Shown: positions 7,858 through 17,142 of the stretch, piece by piece
Layout of the letters: every line of letters starts with the position of its first letter
Position numbering within the stretch: the first letter of the stretch is position 1
Source: Planctomycetaceae bacterium
GTDB taxonomy: Bacteria > Planctomycetota > Phycisphaerae > Sedimentisphaerales > UBA12454
DNA length: 64,000 nt
Reading direction: 5' to 3'
Assembly (NCBI GenBank): GCA_021371795.1
Contig: JAJFVK010000008.1
Coordinates: forward strand, 1-64,000
The notes under the pieces: generated by a model
Databases searched by the model: none
What the model saw: only the letters and a program-made list of their open reading frames with translations
Told to the model about the DNA's origin: nothing
Translations under genes and position numbers: made by a program

Positions 7858-9513
7858 ATGAAAAACATGTTTTTTCAAAAAAATGTAATAATTGCAATAA
7901 TGGCGATTATGGCAGTTACAACTGTGGTTTCCCTCGCAGGGGATACTATGTTCTTTGAGGATTGGCGATCAGAGGGAGACGACTGGTATTGGGACTGCAC
8001 AACAGCATGGTATGATATATATACTACTCCGTGGTTTAGAATTCCTATTCCAGGTAACGACGATAATATTTATATAGATGATAACAGGACATGTATTTTT
8101 CGAACAAACGATGACTTAGGCAATCCAGTTGCAAGCCCTCTCGTGAGGATTACATATCTTGGCGACTATGAGAGTGGCGGTCATTTATCACTCCAGGCAG
8201 GCGAATATACCTATACCTCAACGCTTGGAATTTATGAAACGGAAATGGAGACCAGCATTACTCAATACGGCGGTGGGGTCATCGGTAGAATTTCCGTTGG
8301 TATGAAGCATGACAGATCCTCTCCGAATCATCATGACGCAAACAGTACCTATAACCTTTATGCTGGTCAAGTTACCGCAAATCCAATCGTTATAGCTGCT
8401 TCTTCTCCAGGTACAGGCCTGAAATGCAAAGGCACTTTCAATATTTATGACGGCTATGTAAAAACCAAAGAGCTGTCCCTGGCGAAGGCTGATTGTAACG
8501 CAGTTGTTAATATGACAGGCGGAACTCTTGAGATTTATGATGTTACCGGCGGAACTCTTCAGGTTGACATAAAAGTTGGATGGGCTGGCGCTAAAGAGGC
8601 GACGTTCAATTTTGGAAATGAAGAATCAACAGGACTTATAACTTCTCTTGCCGGCCAGAACGCCAATATATGGCTATTGAAAGATATTGGTATATTCAAT
8701 GGCTGGGGACAAGTTACACTTGCAAATCGAATCTTTAACGATGGTATCATACAAGCAAATGGTTATGGCACCGAAAGAGATTTGGATATGTCCGCTATGG
8801 CTCTTGTGAGAAATGTTAATGACAATCTTGTCGGCAAGACTAATGGATGGTATGCGATGAACAAAGGCAGGCTTATTCTTCCTCCCGTTGCGGTCGCAGT
8901 AGGGACAAATAGTTACAACTGGGGCGAAGATGCCGCAGATACTGATATTGATTTGATTAACAGTGCAAGACTAACACTAAACGCTGCAGCGGCAGGGACT
9001 CTGTCAGGAAGTTTGCTTGACAATGACCGTTCTGACATCCCAGGCGCACTTAGAGCAACTGGTGTATGGGATTTTGCAGGACCTGCTCTAACAGGTAGTG
9101 TCGGCATTGTAATCAGATATGACGAATTTTTGGCAGCAGATCTTGGCATAACAGAAGCAAACCTGAAGCTCTACCACTATGAAAATAATCAGTGGGTTAA
9201 CGTTACAGGCTCTGTTGATACCGCTAAAAAACAAATTTCCGGTACAGCCGGTTCATTGGGATTATTCAGTGTTGGTATCCCGATTGATACGCCAATTAAC
9301 TGTAGTGAAGTTCACAAAATCGGACAGGGTTATCCCGGCGATTTGGACGAGAACTGTGTAGTTAATCTCGACGATCTGGCTATTTTCACTGATCAGTGGT
9401 TGATGTCAGATCCGTTTGATCCGATAGCTTCTGATTTGAACAGTGATAAGACGGTTAATATGAAGGATCTCGGTATAATTGCTAATGATTGGCTTAAGGA
9501 CAACAATCCATAA
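7858..9513 (+). CDS. Beta-helix-like surface protein with C-terminal dockerin
   Basis: 551 residues. Signal peptide at about 1-28, a beta-helix-like body paralogous to the protein at 6264, then a C-terminal dockerin pair (G-D-L-D-E-N ... F-T-D-Q-W-L and S-D-L-N-S-D ... I-A-N-D-W-L, about 490-545). Where the paralog carries PEP-CTERM, this one carries dockerin, so the same body appears attached by two different means. TAGGAGA at about 7844-7850 supports the start. It ends in a strong terminator at 9541. Function is probably structural or glycan-binding at the cell surface; no catalytic motif was seen. Confidence 0.8.
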   Translation: MKNMFFQKNVIIAIMAIMAVTTVVSLAGDTMFFEDWRSEGDDWYWDCTTAWYDIYTTPWFRIPIPGNDDNIYIDDNRTCIFRTNDDLGNPVASPLVRITYLGDYESGGHLSLQAGEYTYTSTLGIYETEMETSITQYGGGVIGRISVGMKHDRSSPNHHDANSTYNLYAGQVTANPIVIAASSPGTGLKCKGTFNIYDGYVKTKELSLAKADCNAVVNMTGGTLEIYDVTGGTLQVDIKVGWAGAKEATFNFGNEESTGLITSLAGQNANIWLLKDIGIFNGWGQVTLANRIFNDGIIQANGYGTERDLDMSAMALVRNVNDNLVGKTNGWYAMNKGRLILPPVAVAVGTNSYNWGEDAADTDIDLINSARLTLNAAAAGTLSGSLLDNDRSDIPGALRATGVWDFAGPALTGSVGIVIRYDEFLAADLGITEANLKLYHYENNQWVNVTGSVDTAKKQISGTAGSLGLFSVGIPIDTPINCSEVHKIGQGYPGDLDENCVVNLDDLAIFTDQWLMSDPFDPIASDLNSDKTVNMKDLGIIANDWLKDNNP

Positions 9514-9540
9514 TGGGTGCAATAAGTGATGTGACAAAGT

Positions 9541-9577
9541 TCAGGGGGCTGTTTGATACAGTCCCCTGACTTTTTTT
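9541..9577 (+). terminator. Rho-independent terminator
   Basis: 12-bp stem (9541-9552 with 9558-9569, one G-T pair), 5-nt loop TTGAT, then C and seven Ts. This is the clearest intrinsic terminator in the window and closes the 7858 transcript. Confidence 0.92.
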
Positions 9578-9702
9578 GAAATCTTAGTAATAATTTAGAG
9601 AATAAAGTTTTTGGCAAAGGTGATAATTTTATAAAGGCTGTACGATTGAATTGTTGCATAACATTACACTATTAAAGCAACTTCTTTGAAACGAGATATA
9701 TA

Positions 9703-11034
9703 ATGAAATTTGACTGGATAAAAGAGGCTAAATTCGCATCTTGGTGGATGACATGGGAAGACCTTGAATGGCCTGACTATGCGATTGAAAAAAAATGGGA
9801 AAAGCGCGCAAAGATATTTGCCGAAAATGGCGTTAATGCCGTTGTTATATTCGGATTCCATTTCAGGTGGGATTACCTGCCCATATTGGACCGTGTTATT
9901 GAAATACTTGCGAGAATTACAGAAATTTGCCATAACGCAGGCCTTAGAGTAGTTGACCATCACTCCGCGACATTCGTACACCGAGTACGTAACGTAAATG
10001 ACCGTTGGGAGATTAGAAAGAGAAACAGGCATCATGTTCCATTCTACCCGGATAATTGGCAGGATCTAAACTTTAACGGCTCAAAGCTTTCTGATTGGCA
10101 GCAGATATCAGCAAGAGATAATCAACCTGTATATTATGAAGGTTATAATAACGCATGTTTCTGCCCTAACAACCCTGATTACCAAAAGGCATATTTGGAG
10201 TTTATCGCAAGGCATCTTGAAAAGATTAAATATGACGCTTTAATGTCAGATGATTTGCAGTTTATGCCGGATATTTATACGTGCAGTTGTGCGCATTGCA
10301 GGGAAAAGTTTTATAGTGCTACAAAAATGGAATTGCCGGATCAATCAGAAAAAGATTTTTGGGAAAATCATAAAAACACATACTTTCAACAATGGATTCA
10401 ACTTCGCTACCAATGGACGGCGGAACATTACAAAAGGCTTCGTGCCTTCTTGCCGGAAAATATTGCGTTGTGGGGATGCGCTTCAAATTGTATAGGGGCA
10501 AATTTATCAAGTATGGGGTTTTCACCACCACACTATGCGTTTTACTGGGATGCTATTTTTCATGAAATAAATCACAGCTATCATCCCGTTAAGGATAAAG
10601 ATATGATCAGGGCCGGCATTTCGGCGTTTGCATCAATTGCCAGGCAGCATAATAAACCATTGATTGCAGTGTTCTATGTTAAAAGGCTGGAGGATATTAA
10701 ACTATGGACAGGTCTTATAGAACAAAACAATGCGAGGCCTTGGCTGTCCAGGCAAGTCCGAACAGAAGATGCTATCCCGGAAGAAGAGCTTCTTCTTAAT
10801 GGGCTTTATTTGAATAACGGCGGTTCTCCTTGTAAGATAGCCCCTCTTGTATCGCTTAGATTTTCACAGAAATATCGCGACAGTTTACCTATGCCTTTAG
10901 CGGAGCGATATGTCGATGGTTATATGAAAAAATGCAACTCTCTTATTAAGAAGAACTATACTGTAGATGTGATTTTTGATGGATACAAGAAACGTACAAA
11001 GACGGAAGAAGAGCTGCGCTCTATAAATTCTTAG
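9703..11034 (+). CDS. Putative glycoside-hydrolase-like TIM-barrel protein (GHL6-like)
   Basis: 443 residues, no signal peptide, so cytoplasmic. The sequence fits an (alpha/beta)8 barrel: NGVNAVVIFGFHFRW near the N-terminus, the VVDHHSA strand, and a central segment with NPDYQKAYLEF, SDDLQF and a C-x-C-x-x-C triad (CSCAHC). This resembles the 'hypothetical glycosyl hydrolase 6' and GH42 A-domain relatives; the acidic pair in SDDLQF is a candidate active-site element. It lies between surface glycan-binding genes and a GntR/LacI-type regulator. The assignment is by recalled pattern and would need a profile search. The ribosome-binding site is weak. Confidence 0.55.
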   Translation: MKFDWIKEAKFASWWMTWEDLEWPDYAIEKKWEKRAKIFAENGVNAVVIFGFHFRWDYLPILDRVIEILARITEICHNAGLRVVDHHSATFVHRVRNVNDRWEIRKRNRHHVPFYPDNWQDLNFNGSKLSDWQQISARDNQPVYYEGYNNACFCPNNPDYQKAYLEFIARHLEKIKYDALMSDDLQFMPDIYTCSCAHCREKFYSATKMELPDQSEKDFWENHKNTYFQQWIQLRYQWTAEHYKRLRAFLPENIALWGCASNCIGANLSSMGFSPPHYAFYWDAIFHEINHSYHPVKDKDMIRAGISAFASIARQHNKPLIAVFYVKRLEDIKLWTGLIEQNNARPWLSRQVRTEDAIPEEELLLNGLYLNNGGSPCKIAPLVSLRFSQKYRDSLPMPLAERYVDGYMKKCNSLIKKNYTVDVIFDGYKKRTKTEEELRSINS

Positions 11035-11075
11035 TTTACCCCTTGCGTTTCTGTTGTTATTGTTTTGAAAACGTT

Positions 11076-12143
11076 TTATTTTGTAACTATTTTCAGTTGC
11101 AGCAGTATCTGAACCGGAGACGGCATTTTGTCTGCGGTAATTTTTTTAAATAGTATTTCCATCGCCTTAACAGTTCTTTCCATTGATGGGAGTATAATTT
11201 TCCCATAAAAGAATGGTGTATCGTCAAGCGAGCTGTCATTTTGTGATAATGTAATAACGGAAAAGTCTTTAGGCAAGTTTAGCTTTTTCAGGCTTATAAG
11301 TGTCTCGCAGAAGCTTTCCGCAACGGACTCTGACAGGATTATTGCAGCTGTTGGTGGTTGCTTTTGATGCATTAATGTTTCGCAACTTTGATATCCGTAC
11401 ACTTTGCAGTAGTTTTCGCCGTGCATATACCAGAATTCTGTATTAGTTGCGGTTTCGTACCATAGTGTTTTTGGATTAGTCCCTTTTTCATGGCAAAATT
11501 TATTGTAGACATCTCTAAGTTCATCCAATAATCCGGTGAATGTTTGCTTGAAACCTACTAATGCTATGTGCTTATGTCCCTGTGAAGATAGCAGCATAAG
11601 AGCTTCTTTTAAAGCTCTCGGCATGTCATAGTCCACCCAGTCGACACCTCCAGTTTCAAATATGCGGTTGGTTGAAACAAAAGGTATGCCTATTTCACGT
11701 AATACTGCAATTATTGGTTTTCGCAGTATTGAGTTTGTGAAAATTAATCCGTCCACGGGTAATTGAGCGTAGAAATTTGGTGATGCATCGGCCAATTCAA
11801 GGGATGTGCCAATCGTTAATATTCCAAATTTTTGGTTGGCAGCTTCGCTCTCGATTTTTTGGAGCTCCATATCTTCCCCGCGACGGTGCATGAGGCCTAC
11901 TTCGCCAATGACCCCATATCTGGGACGGTTATGCATGGTGTTAGATATAAAAGCGCCTTTTGTGCCTTGAACTGTAACTCGGCCTTTTTGCGACAAGACT
12001 TTTACTGCTCTGGATACCGTAGCGGGTGCAACATTATAATGCTTTCCAAGGGCATGAACGCCAGGAAGTTGTCTTTGCCACTTTTTGGCCTCTATGTCTG
12101 ATTCAATCAGCTCTGCCAAATCTATGTATTTTCTATTTATCAT
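11076..12143 (-). CDS. GntR-type HTH / LacI-type ligand-binding transcriptional regulator
   Basis: 355 residues from the ATG at 12143. The N-terminus (about 1-75) is a GntR-type winged helix (LPGVHALGKHYNVAPATVSRAV, then KGRVTVQGTKGAFIS). The rest is a LacI/periplasmic-binding-type sensor domain (DGLIFTN, IPFVSTNR, GHKHIALVGF). This fusion is typical of AraR-like sugar-responsive regulators. The frame is open to 12206 (TTG), but 12143 has GGA 7-10 nt upstream and leaves a normal N-terminus. It is convergent with the 9703 gene and divergent from the prepilin-like gene at 12679, so it probably controls the surrounding sugar genes. Confidence 0.85.
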   Translation of the reverse strand: MINRKYIDLAELIESDIEAKKWQRQLPGVHALGKHYNVAPATVSRAVKVLSQKGRVTVQGTKGAFISNTMHNRPRYGVIGEVGLMHRRGEDMELQKIESEAANQKFGILTIGTSLELADASPNFYAQLPVDGLIFTNSILRKPIIAVLREIGIPFVSTNRIFETGGVDWVDYDMPRALKEALMLLSSQGHKHIALVGFKQTFTGLLDELRDVYNKFCHEKGTNPKTLWYETATNTEFWYMHGENYCKVYGYQSCETLMHQKQPPTAAIILSESVAESFCETLISLKKLNLPKDFSVITLSQNDSSLDDTPFFYGKIILPSMERTVKAMEILFKKITADKMPSPVQILLQLKIVTK

Positions 12144-12678
12144 TGATGTTCCATTAATTTTTGAGAAAATTGTTGTAACTACTGTAAGAATAACATGTTG
12201 TGACAAAAAACATAGACTTGCTTCCTTTTAAGAAAACGGCGTTTATATTCTTGTGGCAACAACCGAGAAAGAGCCGATCAGGCCAGGTATGGGCGAAATC
12301 CCACAATTTCCTGGTATTGTATTTTTTTTCGATAACGTCTTTATTAAACAAGTACTTACAAAAAATATTTTGCAAACTAAAATTCTTAATTGCATAGCCA
12401 TCTGTTATTATTCAAGCTATGATTGGACGACAGCAACACCAGTTAGCTAAAATATTCAAAATATCATAAAACAACTTGACATCTGCTATAATACATGCTA
12501 TACTAAACCAGTCAATAGAAAACAGTTCTTTGTCAAGGAATATACACGTAACATGACTGTTTGCGTTATGATACTGTTGCACATCGCGAACGTCAATCTT
12601 TTTGCTTCTTTGGGCTTTATTTTTTGAAAGTAGTTTAAATTATTATATTATTTTGCATTTTATGCAAGGAGCTTGGGA
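12144..12678. other. Divergent gene-free region between regulator and prepilin-like gene
   Basis: 535 bp. It holds a strong plus-strand promoter (12476-12504) and an odd dyad AAACG-G-CGTTT (12233-12243), about 90 bp upstream of the regulator start, that could be an operator. A 24-codon hydrophobic ORF (12553-12627) has no ribosome-binding site and is not called. No further coding sequence was seen. Confidence 0.6.
12476..12504 (+). promoter_or_regulatory. Sigma-70-type promoter for the prepilin-like gene
   Basis: TTGACA (12476-12481), 17-bp spacer, TATACT (12499-12504). The leader would be about 165 nt. As in the promoter at 6103, CATG occurs just before the -10 (12-13 bp after the -35). Confidence 0.75.
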
Positions 12679-13485
12679 ATGATAAATGAAAAACGTTTTA
12701 GATTGCCTGGTTTTACACTGGTTGAGCTTCTAGTTGTTATATCTATAATAGCTATGCTCCTGGCGGTTCTAATGCCTGCACTCGGTAAAGCTAAGGCTAG
12801 TGCTGTAAGAGTTGTTTGTGCATCAAATATGAAGCAGACGGGGCTTTGTATGTCTATGTATATCAGTGATAATGAATATTTCCCAACTGATTATATGCCG
12901 CCAAGAGCGACTGATGCAGGTGATTTGACCCAGGACTACTGGCAGCAGAAGCTTATTAAATACGCTAAAAATGGGAAAGTTTTGAGCGATCCGTATTTTG
13001 AGAAGATGGTAAGCTCTGGTAAGACATCTGTAGAAAACATAACCATGGAAAAGCTTTATGGCGCGACGAATGAAAAAGTAAACTGGTATTACTGGTTTTG
13101 CTCAGGTTACGCACAGTCATTTGGTTATAACCATCGTGCGTTCGGTTGCGGTGGTTATGCATCCAGTGGTTTTAGGTGTTATTCGAGAACCGGTATGGGT
13201 GCTGCGGATATAAAGAAGCCAGTGTTGAAAGTTAAACAGTCTTCGGTACGTAATCCTGCCGGGTTATTTCTTGCTCTTACCAATGTTAGTTCATTTGCTA
13301 ATTCGCCCTACGTTGGTGATTATAAAGAGCGATACCATCCGAAGGATTTTCGCCATTCCGGCGGTGTAGTTATTCTATATGCAGATGGGCATAGTGGTTG
13401 GAAAAAGATTGATTCAAAAGAATTCGAACTTGACAGCAACGGTAATCCAGATTCTTGTTGGGGCGATATAAATCAAATACGATAA
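12679..13485 (+). CDS. Prepilin-type N-terminal methylation protein with H-X9-DG C-terminus
   Basis: 268 residues. The N-terminus is a type IV prepilin/pseudopilin leader: short basic stretch, G|FTLVELLVVISIIA cleavage and methylation site, then a hydrophobic helix. The C-terminal part has H-S-G-G-V-V-I-L-Y-A-D-G, the H-X9-DG motif of a large planctomycete prepilin-like family (DUF1559-related). AAGGAG at 12666-12671 sets the start at ATG 12679. Such genes often precede polysaccharide-utilisation genes in this lineage, as here. Its role (pseudopilus, secretion or surface fibre) is unproven. Confidence 0.85.
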   Translation: MINEKRFRLPGFTLVELLVVISIIAMLLAVLMPALGKAKASAVRVVCASNMKQTGLCMSMYISDNEYFPTDYMPPRATDAGDLTQDYWQQKLIKYAKNGKVLSDPYFEKMVSSGKTSVENITMEKLYGATNEKVNWYYWFCSGYAQSFGYNHRAFGCGGYASSGFRCYSRTGMGAADIKKPVLKVKQSSVRNPAGLFLALTNVSSFANSPYVGDYKERYHPKDFRHSGGVVILYADGHSGWKKIDSKEFELDSNGNPDSCWGDINQIR

Positions 13486-13598
13486 TACGATGTTTATTTC
13501 CAATTAAGTTTGCAACGGCACAAGCGGTAGGGCTATTAAGTGGTGCATTTTTGTGATATGAAATAATCTTACCATACTGTATAATTTCCCAAGAAGTC

Positions 13599-13646
13599 GG
13601 ATTGCGCCATTATATGATTGTGGTGATAAAATGTACAGCGCAATCC
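13599..13646. repeat. 9-bp perfect inverted repeat upstream of the CBM9 protein
   Basis: GGATTGCGC (13599-13607) and GCGCAATCC (13638-13646) separated by 30 bp, about 78 bp upstream of the ATG at 13724. It could be a long hairpin in the leader or a paired operator. Confidence 0.6.
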
Positions 13647-13723
13647 ATAAACTGGTTACTCAAATCTATAGATGGTCAGTTTAAACTGTTTAGTAAATCG
13701 CAATAAACATGGAAGGAGTGTTT

Positions 13724-16700
13724 ATGAAAGTTATCTTTAGCTTTGTTTTTTGTTTAGCAGTGGTCTCGGTTTCATTTGCTTCTGTGCGGGTATTGCCAAG
13801 AACTTCTCTCAAGCCGGTTATCGATGGCAATCTGAATGATACAATGTGGCTTGATGCCGGGAAACTTCAGCTTTGTAATATCAATTCCAATCACTTAGTA
13901 AATAATACAGAGGCGGCTATCGCATTTGATAATGAGAATCTTTATATTTCATTCAAATGTTATGAAAGCCGGATGGATATGATGAAAAAGGCCTGGGATC
14001 ACGTTGAGGAGCGTGATAATAGTATATGGGCTGATGATTGTGTTGAGATTTTTATTGATCCTTTGGCGAGCAATACGAGGCATTTCTTTCATATTATTAT
14101 AAATTCATCTTCGGTTATATATGATGCACGGGCCGGCAACATAAGCTGGAATGGCGATATTAATGTGGCGACCAAATACTACAAAGATTATTGGATTGTT
14201 GAGTTTTCTATTCCTTTGATAAATTTCGGATATGCGCCTCAAGGCGGAGAGGTATGGACAATAAATCTTTGCAGAGATGAAAAGCCATCAGGCGAGTTTA
14301 GTGCTTTAAAGCCTGTTGCTTCTTATACTGACTATACAAAGTTTGAGGAATTTGAGTTTGGGACAGCTTCAAAAGCGGTTGATTTTTCTGTGCAAAGCAT
14401 AGCGGAGAATGGCAAAAGCAACCTTAAGCTGAAAATTAAAAACAATCAGGCTGAAGACTGCAATATTGGTGTTTTACTAAATATCTTCTGTAAAGGCGAT
14501 AATGTCTTCAGTGAGAAAAAGCCGCTGGCTATCAAGGCCAATTCAGAGCAAACTTTTGTGATACCCTACAAAAGCGTTGCGGATTTTCAGACTCTCGAAT
14601 TAAAAGCGTTTGACGGCAATAATGTGATTTACTCTAATCAGTTCAATTTTTATCCGCCTGTGGAAGTTTTAACTACCACCGGCAAAAGTGACAGGGTCTG
14701 GAATGTACAGAACCCGCTCTATGAGGAACTGCTTACGGATGAGCCTCCAAAACTTGCCAAACAAGGCGCGATTTACTGGTATGTCGAGCGTGATTACGTT
14801 GGTATGCGGAAATTTGCGATGCAGTACGGCTTTAGATATTCTTATGAGGAATCGTATAAGATGCTTGCCGCCAATAATCTTCATCCAGTAACAACCTTAG
14901 GCTCACTTGAAAGCAAGGTGTATAATTCAGCGGAATATGACCGCAAATATGGTGTTAAGGAGATATTTACTCCCGACTGGCGTGATGCTCCTGTTCCTAA
15001 AGTCGGAGATTCGGCGTTTCTGCTGGATCCGGTTTGTAAAAAAGTTTTTATTGATGATATTAAAAACGCTTTGGGTAAGTATCCTGATGTTATATGGGCG
15101 GTGCTTGCCGGTGATGAGATATTTCCGCGTGTTTCCGTTGAGGGTATAAATGTTTTTGAAAAGAAGAAAGATGAATATCCATATATTGTTGAAGTAGACA
15201 AGCTGGTTAAGGAACAGTTTGGCAACGGCATTTATGGGATTCCGACTTCAATGAATGATAAGAATCCTTTGCGCTGGCTGGCATACAGGAAATGGCTCAA
15301 CAGAGAGTTGGCTGATTTTCTTGCAGAGATTCATACAACAGTTAAAAAGGATTGGCCTGATGTGTTGGTGATTTCTTATGATCCACTTGCTATGGGATCT
15401 CCGTTTGATTTCAGCAGGTGGAGCAATTCGTGCGATATAATAACGCATCAGCTTTATCCGAGAAGAACTTCAGACAGAGCATCGTTTGGCTATATTACAA
15501 AACTGGTTCGAGATATTTCCGGTAAAGAGGAGATCTGGCCTTGTATGCATGTGGAGGAATATTCAGCTTCTTTCACTCCGCAGGAAGCATTGGAATTGAT
15601 AAGTCAGGCTTTCCGTAACGGGGCGACCGGCATTCACTATTACCTTAAAGATACAGTTGGTTCGCGAAAGAAGAGCAAATACCTCTGGACTGAATATTAT
15701 GGTGCACCGGACAGATGGCAACTGGAAATGGCAGCGGTAGAACAAGCCGCCAAACTCAAGAAGCTTAAATTTCCCGAGCCTGATTTTGCGATTTTGTTTT
15801 CCTGTGACAGCTATAATGCGTTACCTGTGAACAGTGATACTGAAAATTTAGAATGTGCATATACTCTCTTGGGTCCCAGAGCGGGCAGTTGGTTCAGGTT
15901 TATAAATGATTATCAGATAGAGAGAGATGAGATAGACCTGAGTAAATTTAAGGTGATTTATGTGCCTTATGCCCAGTATGAGGGACAGTCAGTGATATTG
16001 AAACTTCAAAATTATGTAGCTGGCGGCGGTGTTCTGGTTGCGGGCGATCCGAAAATTTTTGATTTCGACACCAAAGGTAAAGACGCTTCGGTTGCAAGAA
16101 ATAAACTTTTTGGCGTTAAAGACTTTAATGATTGCAGAGTGAAAAGTATCAATTATGGACAGAATGTTTTACCTGTTGCAGGCAAGGCTTATGATATCGA
16201 GGTGGTTCCGAGAGCGAACGTACTGGCAGTTTTCGATAATCAAAAGCCTGCTCTTGTATCAAATAAATTCGGTAAGGGTAAAACGTATTACTTTGCGACC
16301 AATCCATTTACTTATCAATCTTTGAAAAGCAGTGAATGGATTAGCTTTTTCAGAGATTTCCAAAAAACATTGGATTTAAAACTTGATAATGATATTTGGC
16401 GGTTCAAATTGCCGGAGGGTTTAATCAAGCCTTTGCCTCAACAAGCAGGTAAGTGTCTGACGAATAATTATATTGCCTGGCGGCAATTTAACATTTTAAA
16501 GGATTCTTGTCTTAATACCGATGGGAGCTATTGGTATAGTGTTGCTCCTGATGAAGTTGGCGAGCAAAAACAAAGCGAAAAGATTAGCTTTGCTGATGGT
16601 GATCTTACTGACAGGCATCAAGCGTCTGCAGCAGGAAATGTAGATAAAGGGCAATCAAATCTTAACGATTGGATAATTAAATATTCGAAAGTCAAGATTG

Positions 16701-16984
16701 AGCCGTTTGACATTACTTTTGATTTCAACCAGCAGTTTGAAATCTCAAAATTGGTGATTTATTATTCCGGCCAGTTGCCGCGTGTTGTGGTTGCTGCATC
16801 TAATGACGGCCAGAATTGGCAAAGCTGTGATAAGGTTATCGATAAAACAGTATTTACTGAAGATGTTTTTGATGTTGAAATCGATGGAATTTCCAGCAAA
16901 GCAAGATATCTTAAGGTAAGTTTTGGTTCAAGAGAGATTGGTAATAGTTTAACTCTTGCTGAGATCGAAGTGTGGGCAAGGTAA
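13724..16984 (+). CDS. Secreted multidomain glycosidase-like protein with CBM9 and discoidin domains
   Basis: 1086 residues. Signal peptide at about 1-20; CBM9-like carbohydrate-binding domain (about 25-215, with DDCVEIFIDP and WIVEFSIPL); a beta-rich linker (about 215-315); a TIM-barrel glycosidase-like region (about 320-720, with VLAGDE, THQLYPR and MHVEEY); a GATase/flavodoxin-like domain (about 740-890); and a discoidin-like C-terminus (about 960-1085). From about residue 320 onward it matches the protein at 1-2537. Start chosen at ATG 13724 with AAGGAG at 13713-13718, not the in-frame ATG at 13709 that overlaps that site. Acidic candidates for catalysis are in VLAGDEI and HVEEY. The substrate is unknown. 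Confidence 0.78.
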   Translation: MKVIFSFVFCLAVVSVSFASVRVLPRTSLKPVIDGNLNDTMWLDAGKLQLCNINSNHLVNNTEAAIAFDNENLYISFKCYESRMDMMKKAWDHVEERDNSIWADDCVEIFIDPLASNTRHFFHIIINSSSVIYDARAGNISWNGDINVATKYYKDYWIVEFSIPLINFGYAPQGGEVWTINLCRDEKPSGEFSALKPVASYTDYTKFEEFEFGTASKAVDFSVQSIAENGKSNLKLKIKNNQAEDCNIGVLLNIFCKGDNVFSEKKPLAIKANSEQTFVIPYKSVADFQTLELKAFDGNNVIYSNQFNFYPPVEVLTTTGKSDRVWNVQNPLYEELLTDEPPKLAKQGAIYWYVERDYVGMRKFAMQYGFRYSYEESYKMLAANNLHPVTTLGSLESKVYNSAEYDRKYGVKEIFTPDWRDAPVPKVGDSAFLLDPVCKKVFIDDIKNALGKYPDVIWAVLAGDEIFPRVSVEGINVFEKKKDEYPYIVEVDKLVKEQFGNGIYGIPTSMNDKNPLRWLAYRKWLNRELADFLAEIHTTVKKDWPDVLVISYDPLAMGSPFDFSRWSNSCDIITHQLYPRRTSDRASFGYITKLVRDISGKEEIWPCMHVEEYSASFTPQEALELISQAFRNGATGIHYYLKDTVGSRKKSKYLWTEYYGAPDRWQLEMAAVEQAAKLKKLKFPEPDFAILFSCDSYNALPVNSDTENLECAYTLLGPRAGSWFRFINDYQIERDEIDLSKFKVIYVPYAQYEGQSVILKLQNYVAGGGVLVAGDPKIFDFDTKGKDASVARNKLFGVKDFNDCRVKSINYGQNVLPVAGKAYDIEVVPRANVLAVFDNQKPALVSNKFGKGKTYYFATNPFTYQSLKSSEWISFFRDFQKTLDLKLDNDIWRFKLPEGLIKPLPQQAGKCLTNNYIAWRQFNILKDSCLNTDGSYWYSVAPDEVGEQKQSEKISFADGDLTDRHQASAAGNVDKGQSNLNDWIIKYSKVKIEPFDITFDFNQQFEISKLVIYYSGQLPRVVVAASNDGQNWQSCDKVIDKTVFTEDVFDVEIDGISSKARYLKVSFGSREIGNSLTLAEIEVWAR

Positions 16985-17142
16985 CAAAGTTGAATTGTAA
17001 TTAGAGTCTATGATTGTGTAAAAGGAGTGGTTTTTGTGTTAAAAAAAGAGCGATTATGGTCTTACCCGCAAAAAATAGAAGCTGATTGAAATTTGTATTT
17101 GGCGGATAAGAGTTTTTTCTATGGTATAACGAAAGGTATTGC

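Noticed and set aside
11060-11090. AAAACGTTTT palindrome resembling a LacI-type operator
   Set aside because: It lies at the 3' end of the regulator gene in a convergent region, with no promoter nearby.
12553-12627. 24-codon hydrophobic ORF in the leader of the prepilin-like gene at 12679
   Set aside because: No ribosome-binding site precedes it; it could be chance in AT-rich sequence.
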